NCBI GenBank assembly: GCA_905221605.1
Contig: CAJNDS010001746.1
Span: 124,001-188,000, forward strand
DNA: 64,000 bases
From: Symbiodinium natans
Taxonomy: Eukaryota; Sar; Dinophyceae; Suessiales; Symbiodiniaceae
Direction of reading: 5' to 3'
Part shown: positions 32,347-43,019 of the stretch, in pieces
How positions within the stretch are numbered: the first letter of the stretch is position 1
Layout: each line of letters begins with the position of its first letter
Notes under the pieces: generated by a model
Databases searched by the model: none
Told to the model about the DNA's origin: nothing
The model's input: only the letters and a program-made list of their open reading frames with translations
Made by a program: the position numbers and the translations under genes

Positions 32347-33597
32347 TTACAAGGAAGACAGAGAACGGTAGTTCATGGGGCGGAGGGGGGGGGTGTCCAA
32401 TATTGTCTGAGGTATAGTTTGTCTTTGTCGGTGTGCCAGATTTAGGACGGCAACGGACAACCCTCCCTGTCCACTGCACCACAGCACCCCTCGCCTTGGT
32501 GGGCCGTGATCCTGCAAAGCACCTGGAAGTCTTGAAGGGCACGTCCGCAACCGACGGTTTCGCAGCCTTCCGGGAGAAGATTTTGGGGAGCAGAATCGTG
32601 GCTTCAGCACCTCTATCGGACTGCCATCTTTCACGGGGGGTCCCGAATGCACGCCTTCTTGCAATTGGAGCTCACCGCTCGTGCTGTTGATCGTCAGGTT
32701 GAAATTTAGGAGTTCGCAGCCGCTATCGACAGAGTAGTGCGACGCTGTGCGTGGAAGTGGACGGCCGGTCACGGCGCTGTGGCCGATGAGGAGGGGCTCC
32801 TTAAGGACTTTTGGTCAACTTCAGGACTACGTAAGCATCTTCAGACGACCTCGACGATTTCTGAACCCCCCTGAAAATGAGAAATCTTGGCGAGTCCCCA
32901 CCTCGGGACCGGGGCGGATTTCCATGTTACCGGGAGGGGTGACCCGAAAGGTGGGAGGGGTGGGAGAGCTTAACGGATCTGACTCCTTGGGTTGCCTGCA
33001 GGGTTCCTTGTGTCTGAGGCGAGATTCCGTGTAGTATCCAAACCTGGTGGCTTGCCGCAGGCCCCCACCGCAGCTGCAGCACGCCATGGCTGATGAGGAT
33101 CCCTGGAAGCGGTCTTTGCTGCATCCGGCGGCATAACAGTTCCTCCCTTTCGCATCGTGCCACCCGGGGAAATCCATGCAGGCGGTGCAATACCCACGCT
33201 CCAACACCCAGCCACCCAAGCATTTCCCACAAGCGTCTTCCTTGTCGTTTGCTTCGGCGCACCCTCCACACCATCCAGCAGCAGCAGGGCAGCAGAAGGA
33301 GGACCCATCCCCTCGCCAGACTATGACACCAGCTCCACGCTCGCACGCGGAGGCTGGCGAGCCGAACGACCTCCTTGGAAGCACCTGGCGCGCTGTGGTT
33401 TCCAGCGCCAGGGCCCCCGTTCTGTGTCCTTTTGGGCAAAGCTCGAAATAACCGCCTTTCGCATCTGCCGCCTTCGCAGCAGCTTGGTGTCCGATCGCAC
33501 CGCAGGCGCCCAAGATGGCCCAGAATACCAAGCAGGCAAAGTAGGTTCTACAAGTAGTCGCTGTGCGAGTCTTCGTGTTTGATGCAGGCGCTGCCAT
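32347..33597 (-). CDS. Secreted Cys-rich protein with Ig-like (He_PIG-like) segment; possible 5' end of gene A
   Basis: ATG at 33597 starts MAAPASNTKTRTATTCRTYF, then ACLVFWAILGACGAIGHQAA, a signal peptide or signal anchor. The first exon (33597 to about 33030) encodes a Cys-dense region: FCCPAAAGWCGGCAEA, CGKCLGGWVLERGYCTACMD, FPGWHDAKGRNCYAAGCSKD and MACCSCGGG. A later exon, about 32765-32650, reads PRTASHYSVDSGCELLNFNL then TINSTSGELQLQE, an He_PIG/Ig-like phrase. The frames between look intronic. This part resembles the beta-rich 5' exon of gene A, so both may belong to one transcript crossing the 16-31.7 kb block. The C-terminal end in this window piece is not fixed. Confidence 0.6.
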
Positions 33598-33699
33598 GCG
33601 CTGCCATGGGAGAGCTGACGGAGCTGAAGGCTATCTGAGAAACTGTGCAGCTGCGGAAGCTCCTTCAAAATCTTAGGGGAATTTGATTGACTTTGCTGC

Positions 33700-34325
33700 T
33701 TTCTGCTTCATCGATGTCCAGAACGGAATGCAGAGAAAAGCAAACATTGCAAACCCATAAGGGAACAGCTAGACTTGTACTCAGAAAGTCTGTACCAAGC
33801 GCAACCTCACATCATCCTGAACCTGAACTCTCATCATTTGTTGGGCCGGCGTGCTCATTACGGATGAGACGAACACAATCCGAATCACCGCGATGTCACC
33901 GCGAGAACGTTTGTTTGGATCAATACCACACCATGCCGCCCGATTGCCCTGCCAAACAATCGACAGTCGACAGCTGCCGATATACTCCGGCCGCACTCCA
34001 TAGTCGTAGGAGCGTCCGAGCATCGGACCCAGTCTGACTTTTTGAATTTTGACTGGAGATTGATTGGGATCTCAATACATGTAGTTTTGAAATGTGTGTC
34101 AGCGCAAGACGATAAGTACACCGCATGCGATCCTCTTCCTCCTCCTCCACTCCCGCCCCACTTTCCCCCTCCCCCAATCCAATAACCAATTGAATTGGAA
34201 CCTCGAACATTGCAACGACAAGCTGCAAGGCTCGTCGAGGCAAAAGATTGCAAAATGCGAGCCGACAAGGTGCTGCAACATGGAATTGCTGGAAGGGGAG
34301 CGGCGCATGACCCCTGGCCAAGAAT

Positions 34326-34399
<74 letters not shown>

Positions 34400-35800
34400 G
34401 CACACACTTGCACGTCACACTCACGGCGCAAAGTTCAAGAAGTGTATGTCTGCCAAGGCTGGCGCACACTCAATTGCCTGTCCCTTCCCCCAACACCCCC
34501 ACCCTCAAGACCGCCCAGACCCCTGAGAGCCTCCTGGAACGTCTACGACGCTTACGATCATCTCCATCTTCAATTTGTCGGTTGTGTGTAATGTTGCAGG
34601 GTGTGCGACACACAGAGAAGATTTGCCATATGGCTCAGTCGCAAACCAACAAAGTCGGTACCATCGCTCCGCTCTGCTCAGCGAAAAACTGTTGACCATG
34701 CGCTGTGCACCGAATTGTTTTCCGCCGTGGGGCAAGGCTGCCTAACAGCTCCGCGTACTCAGCTTTCTCTTCCACCATGCTGCCATATAGTCAGTCCAGG
34801 CCTGGCAAGCATGTCCCCCCCTCACAAGTCCCTCGTGTTTTCATCACGCATCAAGGGGTCACACCTTTCCGCGGAAGATCCTCAACGCACGTACTCGCCG
34901 AGCTTCCCTGTCCTGCATAGCTGCATAACCATGGTGACAACGAGCAAGACTCATTTCCAGGCCCAAGGTCCTTCAGAAATTCAAGGACCAGTGACCTGCA
35001 GCGGACATTTCCAGACCACAACGTCGTAAAGTCGTAAAGCGAAGTAGATCTGCGTGCTTCCCAAGCTACGGTACGGGTGAGCCATCAAATACCTGCGCAG
35101 CACAGTGCCCGATGGCAAGCAAAAGCAGCAAGGGCAATCGCATAAGAGCTACTGTCAGACAAACATTTCACGCACAGATGCACTCCGACAGGCCCTCCCG
35201 TCCAGCCCTCCACGGACGCTCGCCCCCACCCATCATCAAGACATCTCATCCGCACCATCCCCAGCCCCTCCGTCCAAGTGCACTGCATGGGCCAAGACCG
35301 ACCTTAGGGCCTTCTCCGGGGCCTACCCCCAAACCGGAGGGTCAACAAGGTCAAACCTGGGAAATGCCCTGAACTGTTGCGGAGATGCCTTGGGAGTAAC
35401 TCCGAGAGTTGACAACTCGGAGCAATGTGGCTTCATGTCTCCACCGGCGGCCACCAGGCCTTGGCCGAAGTCAGCAGTGAAGCTCGAAGACACTTCTACC
35501 AAAAAAATGCACTGAAGGGTCGCTTTTTTCACCCTCTTTGACGAGCAGGGAGCTCCAGCTGAACCACTTTGGGCACCTGGGTTACCTGAAGTGACACCCG
35601 AAAGGGCCCCCGAAGGGACTCTACGGGTTGAACGCGGCGTTTGAACGCGATCGACAGCAGTAACAAAACAGCCAAATACGATACGTTGCTATACACTGCC
35701 GGTGCTTCAATCGGCTTCGTTGCCAGCTTCCTTCTGCAGAAAGCCTACTACTAAAACGTCTGTCCGCCTGCGCGTGGCTGCCAAGATCACGCTAAAGAAC
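33700..35800. other. Intergenic, no supported gene
   Basis: Contains a 70-nt CA tract. Weak minus-strand coding potential occurs at about 35530-35420 (VEVSSSFTADFGQ then CAAG|GC), but without recognisable family or neighbouring exons. Plus frames at 34601-35029 and 35105-35515 are Ser/Pro-rich and unconvincing. Confidence 0.4.
34327..34396 (+). repeat. (AC)35 microsatellite
   Basis: An unbroken AC run of about 70 nt. It creates poly-Val/Cys and poly-Thr/His frames, which are artefacts. Confidence 0.95.
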
Positions 35801-35809
35801 CTATCCGAC

Positions 35810-37569
35810 CTATCCACAGCATTCCATCCGGGTGGGCAAGGCAGGCCGGTGCTCTGCATGACCAGCTTCCCGGCTATGTATCAAGTGGTAGCCTGCTGAG
35901 AAGACTTCGCCAGACTCAGCGATCATCAGGGAATATGACCACCCCGCACCAACCGCTGTGACACTCTCATCCAACCGCATCAGTCTGGGCGTGGGCGTCA
36001 TGTCCCAAACCCCGATACCCAATTGTCTGTAGCTATTGTCACCGGTCGCATAGACGTCACCGGACTCCAGGAGGACAAGGGAGTGAAAGTCCCCAGCAGC
36101 CACAGCTTTCACTGGGGCCTCAGCCTCAAGAAGCCAAGTGCCTGGCAGAACTTGGCTGTCAAACGATCCAATGCCAAGTTGCCCATGCAGGTTGCTGCCT
36201 ACGGCTGCGACTTCGCCATTTTCCATCAAGAGCAACGAGTGGTACGTTCCAGCTGCAATGGCAACCACTCTCGAGGCTGCTCGAACCTTTGAAGGTGTTG
36301 CCTGATCTTGCGTGTTGCCAATTCCCAGCTGACCGTCGAGGTTGTCACCGGTTCCATAAACTTCTCCGTTCTCCAAGAGCACAAGAGAATGAGTGCATCC
36401 AGCTGCAATGCTGCTTGCTTTGCCAGTCAGCTGCATCTTTACGAGGCTGGTGTGGACTGAAGGAGAAGTGGCGCCCAGCCCCAGCTGTCCGAAACTGTTT
36501 AGCCCTACCCCATAGACCTCACCAGACTCGAGCAACAGCAAAGAGAACCAGCAGCCGGCAGCCACAGAAGCCACTTTAGCTCCAAGGGCACTTAGGTCCA
36601 TCTTGGTAGGCACCGGAAATGCCTCACTGCTCCCGCTGCCACCAGTGCCCAGTTGGCCATGGTTGTTGTCACCCGCTGCATAGACATCACCAGACTCTGT
36701 GATCAGCAGGGAGTGGCTGCACCCAGCTGCAACAGCCTCCAGGCGACTCTTCATGTTCAGCCTTCTTGCGAAGAGCCTTATCCCTCCCGACATCGCCCCC
36801 CCCCCACCCAGTCCCTGCCGGAGTGTTCCACAAAATCCAACTACTTCAGAGCCTGCAAACCTTGGAGCATCAAACGCTCTCAGCCGACCCCTGGGCCCGT
36901 TCATGCCAAGTACAAACCATATATCGTGGTATCGGATGGGAGAGAGCCCGCCTTGACCTTTTCGCCAATGTCCACCCGCACCGCGGCATCCACTGCCTCC
37001 GAACAGCAGATCGCTCTCAATGAACAAGAACTGCTGGGCTCGTCATCAGAACCACTGAGTTTTCGCTGCATGAATTCAACGGGTGGATATCTTTCTTGTT
37101 GTGTTTTTGTCTGTGCATTTTCAGGTTAAGGGGTTTCAGGTGTTCGGGTTTGGTATCCTATTGCTTCTCAAGAGTTCGCATTCGTGTTTGGGATGCTTTT
37201 TCAGGGTCTAGATTCTAGATATTTCTAGATTGTCGGAAGTTCTATAAACTCAAAGGGAGCTCCAGCAACCATAAGATGGACCTCTCCAGCTTTGGGTTGC
37301 CGATGATCACTCCTCGCTCCCGTACTTATCCCGTCCTTCTTGTGGCCGATGCACAGCTGCCCGTGCCGGTTATCACCAGCAGCAAACACCTCGCCGTTCT
37401 CCAGGAGCATCAGCGCGTGATCTCCACCCGCAGAGACGGCGGTCACCTTTCAACGAAACACGAGTCACAACGGGGAGGCGGGGGAGGGCAGCTGACACAA
37501 AGATTCTGAGCGCCAGTCCTTGAAAGCCGTCGTGAAGCAGGGCAGCAAAGCGGCAGCCAGAAACATCAT
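35810..37569 (-). CDS. Secreted RCC1-repeat (beta-propeller) protein
   Basis: Start ATG at 37569 reads MMFLAAALLPCFTTAFKDW, a signal peptide; CCCAAG|AGCC just before the ATG fits a spliced-leader acceptor. Exon 2 (37446-37331) opens at AAAG|GTGACC with VTAVSAGGDHALMLLENGEV. Exon 3 (36776 or 36761 to stop at 35810) holds six more repeats of the form AVAAGCSHSLLITESGDVYA-AGDNNHGQLG. About seven RCC1 blades fit a seven-bladed propeller. RCC1 itself acts on Ran, but here the leader suggests export or organelle delivery, so a protein-binding scaffold is more likely. The exon 2/3 join keeps frame with a GA donor (GACGG|GATAAG) and acceptor ATAAG|G. The last 20 codons after EVFSAGYHL are less typical. 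Confidence 0.88.
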
Positions 37570-37639
37570 GGCTCTTGGGCAATTGATGGCAGTACTCTCA
37601 AACAACTCTCAAACAACTCTCAAACAACTCGCGTCAGCC

Positions 37640-38230
37640 TTCTGCAGTAGTTGGATCAGACGTCAAGCCATGTCATGACCATGTCAAGACTGTAGGCCCA
37701 AGTCCGCGGGCAACGCAACATACGACCCGCCTCTCAAAAGGTGGTTGCATATGCTGTTGCATGAGGGGCCGGCGCGGGAGTTGTTCTTTGCGATGCCAGG
37801 TCTTTGCCATCCTTGAGCAGCACAAGAATGCACAAGACAAATTGAAGTGCCATGTTCGCGTTGCTGTACTCTCCACTGCTCCGGCCTGCAGAACGAGACC
37901 CCCGGTGACGGCGAGCCTCGCGGGAGGCTCAAAAAAAGAAGGCTATTTGGCACAGCGGCTTGTGGGGCCACGAAGCTGAAGAGGCCCTGCCTGATCTCCA
38001 AGTTCTCAGAACACCTGACACACGCGCAAAAAAAACAGGTTACATAGCACTTCAAGGGCGACTGACAAGGTGACGCGACACCGGCATCTGAGCATTTTGT
38101 CATGCTCTCCGCTGTGATATCTTCGATGAAAATTCCGGAGGTCAAATGAGTTCTAAATGGCTCCAGCTTCGCGTGTGCGACTATCGAAAGACATATCGGC
38201 TAAGCCTGCTAAGCCCAGGCTAAGCCGCTA
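37640..38230. other. Short intergenic spacer
   Basis: Separates two head-to-tail minus-strand genes. It begins with three copies of CTCAAACAACT (about 37597-37630) and ends with short CTAAGC/GCTAAG repeats (about 38200-38233). No gene is seen. Confidence 0.5.
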
Positions 38231-38238
38231 AGCTGCTC

Positions 38239-38838
38239 TCAGCGCGCGAAGCCGTCCTGACCGTCCTCTGTCAGCGCAGCGCCCTTGTAGGTGTAGCCCG
38301 GGATGGAGTTGAAGACCACGGAGAGCGGGGCCTCGACAGGCTCGGCCAAGCGTCCACCCTGCTTCTCGAGCGCCAAGGCCGTCGACTTGGAGAAGCGGGG
38401 ATCAGCCACCTCATCGTCCAAGAGATCCATGATCTTGCCGAAATCCTCGTTGAGCATGTCCTGGCCATTGATGGAGGCGACCACCCATCCGCTCTGCACA
38501 CCTGCCGCGAAGGCCTGGCCCTGAGGATCACCGGGGTACCTGGACTTGGGGATGATCTCCATGGCCATGGCTCCCTTGCCGCCCTGGCCCGGCTGGTAAC
38601 GCAGGATGCCGAAGGGCCGCTTCTTGAACTCCACGGTGGCACCCGGGCCCGTGGCGCTGGCGCTGCCGAAGGGCACGTCCGAGTCCTTGGGGCCGCAGCG
38701 CTCCAGGTACTCCGCGCTGACCCGCGCGGGCACGCGGCTGCAGGAGCTGCGTGCCTGGCCCGAGGAGCCCACGAAGCTGAGGGCGCCAAAGAAGGCAGCC
38801 AGCGTAGCGACCAGAGGGAGCAGCACCGGGCGGGCCAT
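38239..38838 (-). CDS. Intronless 200-aa protein, targeting leader plus PDZ-like core
   Basis: Start chosen at 38838, MARPVLLPLVATLAAFFGAL, because the leader is strongly hydrophobic and CCCCCAG|AGCC directly precedes the ATG, as in the RCC1 gene. The frame upstream stays open but looks non-coding. The mature part reads KKRPFGILRYQPGQGGKGAM, FAAGVQSGWVVASINGQDML and LAEPVEAPLSVVFNS. The G-x-Q-S-G-W-V-V-x-S-I-N-G-x-D phrase is the carboxylate-side pattern of PDZ domains (GI..GD.I..INGxxV). The gene is GC-rich at third positions and ends TGA. Dinoflagellates have many such short plastid- or secretory-targeted proteins; function unknown. No signature of protease or other enzyme. Confidence 0.85.
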   Translation of the reverse strand: MARPVLLPLVATLAAFFGALSFVGSSGQARSSCSRVPARVSAEYLERCGPKDSDVPFGSASATGPGATVEFKKRPFGILRYQPGQGGKGAMAMEIIPKSRYPGDPQGQAFAAGVQSGWVVASINGQDMLNEDFGKIMDLLDDEVADPRFSKSTALALEKQGGRLAEPVEAPLSVVFNSIPGYTYKGAALTEDGQDGFAR

Positions 38839-39614
38839 GGCTCTGGGGGGCAAAGGTTTGCAATTTAAGCAAAGGCGCGGCCTGGGACAAAACAACTGCG
38901 GGAGATCACTGAGATCACACAACACAAAGCCTGCGTCAGACATGACAAGTCTTCGTGACAACCCCTTCCGAACCTATACATTATACATGCTAGCACGAAG
39001 CCCATGGCAAGCCAACACTATAAGGCTTCAAATTTGGTTTGTCTAGTGCTCAGGGTTTGCTTCCGCTTCCGCTATGAACCATGCTGTGGGACTACCTTGT
39101 TTCTGTAGAACCCTACCCCCCTCATCCACCTCCCCTCCCCCTGGTCGAAGCAAACATCGGAAACCAGAACGGCTCAACAATCGGAAACCACAACGGATTT
39201 CGAAGCCAGAGAGACTCAGCGTCACCTGACTGCTGGGCGCAAGGACCGAACCACAATCCGAGACAGTGCAACAACAGCACCGAAATCCGACTTGAGCGCA
39301 GCTTCTCTTGCAAAGAAGCCTGCCAACCTGGAATGGTCTCGCGGTGGCTCAGGGAAAGCTGTTGCTGTGACTTTTTTCGAGGTGTTCGCAGGTCACACAA
39401 GTGACTCCCAATCCGGGTCCAGGATCGCATAGGCTCCGAAAGCTTCAGAGATTGGCGTGGGAGGACGCGCCCGCACGTTCCGGCACATATATTGGCAGAT
39501 GCACAGAGGAGATGTGGGTGCAACATAGTGCAACCGGAGCTTGTATGGTTCGAAGGTCGCCTGTCGCAGAGAGGCGGCATGAGCTGCTTGACCTTCACAA
39601 TGGTGGGATGGAAC

Positions 39615-39726
39615 CTGCAGGACACTGCGAGGACGCTTTCGCCACTGACTGCCACTGAGAACGGGATGCCGAGCTTCTGAGGGTGCAGCTTCGCCATGCG
39701 AAACAAGGTCCAGGTAATGGTGTCAC
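39615..39726 (-). CDS. Orphan exon of an unidentified minus-strand gene
   Basis: A 112-nt frame bordered by GCGAAG|GTGACACC and CTGCAG|GTTCC. It encodes DTITWTLFRMAKLHPQKLG then IPFSVAVSGESVLAVSC. Both borders fit the local intron pattern and the peptide is non-repetitive. No family was recognised and partner exons were not found between 39.0 and 40.3 kb. Confidence 0.4.
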
Positions 39727-40343
39727 CTTCGCAAAGAACAAACAAATGCGGCTCTCATCCCAGGGCACAAACACAATAAATAAAGCTTTCTTGGCAACAC
39801 GTTGTACGATGCTACATCATCGTACAAACATGTGCTTGCCACTGCTTTTCTGCGGGAGGGGGGGGAGGACTTACAAGGGGAGGATAACAATGCGTCTTCA
39901 TTCGTCATGAGAGGTGAACCCTTGAAGGAAACCCGAAGCCGATTACAGCCTGATTAAAAAAATCTAGCGAGCAAATCATGCACTGCAGTACGAGTGAGAT
40001 CATAAAGGATCATCCTTACAAGTCTAGCAAAGCACGAGCAACGGCGCAAAAGATCTTCCAGTGCCTGCGGTCCTGCAGGTGTCCGCATGCCCTGCGCTCG
40101 ACATCCCGTCTTGTGCCCAGCAGGCCCCCGGAAGAGAGATGAAAACTCTGTATCGTCCCGGACCCGGAGCCTGCTGAGTCAGTGCTATACAATTGTAAAA
40201 CTCACGGCTTTCGCGTGAGAAATGCTATACGCTGGTCCCGCACCGTGTCTCGAAGCTTTCAGGCGTGGAAAACAAACATCGTCTCATAATCTCCGCGATC
40301 AAGGCACAGGGTCTCAAAATCTAGCACATCTTAGCACATCTTA

Positions 40344-41855
40344 TCACCCATCCTTCGCCAGGACGTCCGCTGCCTGCTGCGCCGCAGCACTGGTCTTGTT
40401 GTCGTCCGCATTCCAGATCCAACCGGAGTAGAGGCCCACGAGCCACTTGATCTGCTTGTGCTCGTCGGCTGTGAGGAGGCTCTCGCCGGTCTCAAGGCGC
40501 CCCTGCCGGATTCCCACTTCCTGCAGAAGCCTTTGTGCCTCGTTCCTCTGATGCATGGTGTGCTGCCAGCGGTCCAAGCGCTTGAGGCCCTCGATCACGG
40601 CCGCCACTGCTAGCTGGCGGCGCTTGAGGCGTTCGCTGGCTGGCTGCAGCTGCGCTGGTTTCTGCAGCTCTTGCTCGGGCGCAAGTTGCGGCATTGTCTT
40701 CTCCAACTCCCGGACACGGTCCAGAAGCTTCGGGGGGAGCAAGTCGAAGACGCTTGCTACCCTCTCGTACTGGATGCAGCGCCATGCACGTGAGTCCTCC
40801 CTGCATGAATTGATGGACCGGGGGTTCTTACCATCGCTGATGGCTGCCCCGATGCTGGTCCAGCTTCGGCTTTCGTTCACAGCATGCGCACCCTCCGTGC
40901 TGGCCGTGTCAGTGCTGGCAGCTACGTCCCCTTTGCCTGCGAAGCCTTGGCCAATGCCCTTTGCCGCCAAATGCGCGAGGTCCTTGGCCTTTTTGTTGCT
41001 CTCCTGCTTGGTCACGGTTTTGACCTCGGTGGAGAAGGCGGCCACCCCGATTGTCACCTCGGTTGGATAGACGTCCCCATAGGTACTGAAGATGCGATCC
41101 TCGAAGAACTTGCTCAGCTCCTCAGGCTTCTTGTTGCCTGCGGCGCTCAAGGCTTCCTCCACGCTCTTCACGAACCCTTCCTCCACCTCGAGATAAGCCG
41201 TGCTGATGTGGAAGCTTCCCACCGGCACGTGAAGCTTGTGGACTACAGTGTAGTGGCTGCCCTCTCCTCGCTGTTCGTGGAGGCTGGCGGACTTGTATTC
41301 CGCAGCAGCTGCCGCAAGAGGTGTGCACACCTCTGTGTAGGCTTGCGCGCTGCAGACCTCCGAGTGTGCCTTGAACTTGTCGTCGAACCGCACCACGGCA
41401 TGTTCCTGCTCGCTGTACTGCGAGGCACGAAAAAGCTTATTCTTGATGGTCTCCTCCGTCGGCTCCTTGAACAATGGCTTCGACGAGCAGCTGAAGGTGC
41501 TGCTGCTGGTGATCCTGCCGCACGTCAGGTTGCAGTTCGTGAAGACCCGCTGCCAGTCCAGCTGCTTCAGGTCGAGGACACCGGACTTCATGTCCTTCCC
41601 CGTCTGGAGCGTCGGCGCCGTACCAGAGAAGCCCTGATTGAGCAAGGTGGGGGCGTAGCCAGAGTCCGTCACGTCTCGAAAGCCCGGGGCCGCCATGACC
41701 TTATTCACCTTCAAGTTGATCTCCAAAATGGTCGACTCCTCCTTTGTCAGCACCCCGTCTTCCACCATCTTTGTGATGTCGTCGGGCTCGAGGCGCTCCG
41801 GCTCCACGTTGACGCGTTTCATAATCTTCTGCCGAATCGCGTTGATGTCGGCCAT
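40344..41855 (-). CDS. Intronless 503-aa protein with weak MACPF-like signature
   Basis: ATG at 41855, TGA at 40344, no intron; TTTCAG lies 17 nt before the ATG. The N-terminal 55 residues are helical and charged (MADINAIRQKIMKRVNVEPE). A central region reads YTVVHKLHVPVGSFHISTAY, then ELSKFFEDRIFSTYGDVYPT followed by EVTIGVAAFSTEVKT. The FF-x7-YG-x-x-Y-x-T-E-V-x-x-G spacing recalls the YGTH...G segment of MACPF/perforin domains, and the later WRCIQYERVASVFDLLPPKL recalls the region after it. The classical WGTHY is not intact, so membrane attack cannot be assumed. The C-terminal 120 residues are helical, Gln/Arg-rich. Absence of introns and a relict spliced leader upstream suggest that it arose from a reverse-transcribed mRNA. 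Confidence 0.82.
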   Translation of the reverse strand: MADINAIRQKIMKRVNVEPERLEPDDITKMVEDGVLTKEESTILEINLKVNKVMAAPGFRDVTDSGYAPTLLNQGFSGTAPTLQTGKDMKSGVLDLKQLDWQRVFTNCNLTCGRITSSSTFSCSSKPLFKEPTEETIKNKLFRASQYSEQEHAVVRFDDKFKAHSEVCSAQAYTEVCTPLAAAAAEYKSASLHEQRGEGSHYTVVHKLHVPVGSFHISTAYLEVEEGFVKSVEEALSAAGNKKPEELSKFFEDRIFSTYGDVYPTEVTIGVAAFSTEVKTVTKQESNKKAKDLAHLAAKGIGQGFAGKGDVAASTDTASTEGAHAVNESRSWTSIGAAISDGKNPRSINSCREDSRAWRCIQYERVASVFDLLPPKLLDRVRELEKTMPQLAPEQELQKPAQLQPASERLKRRQLAVAAVIEGLKRLDRWQHTMHQRNEAQRLLQEVGIRQGRLETGESLLTADEHKQIKWLVGLYSGWIWNADDNKTSAAAQQAADVLAKDG

Positions 41856-41903
41856 GGTGCTGCCGGATGCTGAAAGAAGGCGGGTTAAGTGTACCAGAAA
41901 AAT

Positions 41904-41921
41904 CTTGAGCCATCAAATGGC
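41904..41921 (-). other. Relict spliced-leader sequence
   Basis: On the minus strand this reads GCCATTTGATGGCTCAAG. The conserved dinoflagellate spliced leader ends in GCCATTTTGGCTCAAG; the match is complete apart from a two-base GA insertion. It lies about 50 nt upstream of, and on the same strand as, the intronless 503-aa gene, where a reintegrated trans-spliced mRNA would leave it. A chance match of 16 ordered bases here is unlikely, but I could not test background frequency. Confidence 0.7.
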
Positions 41922-42347
41922 AAGAGCCCCAGATGACAAGGTGGGAATGGGTGAACATGTGGACGCTAGTTGGAGACGCTTTTGGGGCGAGAATGGTGGG
42001 ATGCTAGTTTGGAGCACTCCCGAAGCAAAAAGGGGCGATGCTAGTTGGAGACGGGCGACAATGGGATGCGTGTCCCTGCGTGCTCACCTCAACCTGTTCA
42101 TCACTGTTCATCCGAATGCCTCCATTCAATACCATGGCAGAATATGTAAATACCAGACAATCCGTCACAAACAAGCTCTAAACGATGCCTCAAGCATCGA
42201 AGTCCGCTGCGACCATGGAGGAACTGCCTCGCATCACGGAATGGGTCGAGAGTTTTGAAGAACATCCATTGCTCGGTGGACTAGGTCCTCTGGGGCAAAG
42301 GGCCTAACGACAGGCGTAGCAATTGTCAGCATGTTCAGCACCTGCTT

Positions 42348-43013
42348 GTGCCAGATAGCCACCACCCCCACCCAACCGGATTTTCATTGGCGCTCCCCCT
42401 GGCACTAACATGGGCACTGTCTCTTACCACTGGCGCCTTCTCCACACCTGTCAACTCAGTGCGGATTAACCTAGTTTTCCTCCCGACCCCTTTCGCCACT
42501 GCCTCTTCTGGTACGTTCCAGCTGCATTTGCTGCCGGCGGAAGCCAGCGTTGGGCAGCGCAACCTCGCCCGCAACCAAAAGATTGAGAAATGTTCATTGC
42601 CATGTGCTCCAACGTGCCTCCTGGTTCTGGTCTCGTGCATTATGCTCTTTCTTCGCATCACCCCGCCTTCACCGGTGTTCTTCAAGACGACCGTGCAGGC
42701 AGGTCGACAGACGCGGTCCTTGCGGTCCCATGGCATCCAGTCCATACTCATGCTCAACGTTGAACGCCCCTGTAGGCCTGTAGGCCCAGGAGGCCCGGAG
42801 GACTGCAGTTCCAAAAAACTGCAGGAGATTGTAAGAGCCTCACTCAAACTCACACAGAGACAGAGACAGAGACAGAGACGGAGACTCTCTCGTCGGGAAT
42901 ACTCGAGTGCTCGCAGATCACGTGAGTCACCCGGCCAAACAACCTGCCTGTTTTGTTTGTCGAAACCTACCTCGAATCAGAGGTTCTTTGTAAATGGCTC
43001 CAAGCAAAAGTGA
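42348..43013 (+). CDS. Doubtful plus-strand ORF of 221 codons
   Basis: ATG at 42348 gives MPDSHHPHPTGFSLALPLAL, then TWALSLTTGAFSTPVNSV, with a mildly hydrophobic N-terminus. A (CAGAGA)n tract near 42852-42880 produces an RQRQRQRRR stretch. It runs against the direction of all supported genes and has no family resemblance. It is listed only because nothing else explains the length. Confidence 0.2.
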   Translation: MPDSHHPHPTGFSLALPLALTWALSLTTGAFSTPVNSVRINLVFLPTPFATASSGTFQLHLLPAEASVGQRNLARNQKIEKCSLPCAPTCLLVLVSCIMLFLRITPPSPVFFKTTVQAGRQTRSLRSHGIQSILMLNVERPCRPVGPGGPEDCSSKKLQEIVRASLKLTQRQRQRQRRRLSRREYSSARRSRESPGQTTCLFCLSKPTSNQRFFVNGSKQK

Positions 43014-43019
43014 CTGCCG

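Noticed and set aside
33885..34695. ORFs with poly-Val/Cys or poly-Thr/His
   Set aside because: They are translations of the (AC)35 microsatellite.
40884..41873. Plus-strand ORF of 329 codons
   Set aside because: It is the antisense shadow of the intronless 503-aa gene, produced by high GC at third positions.
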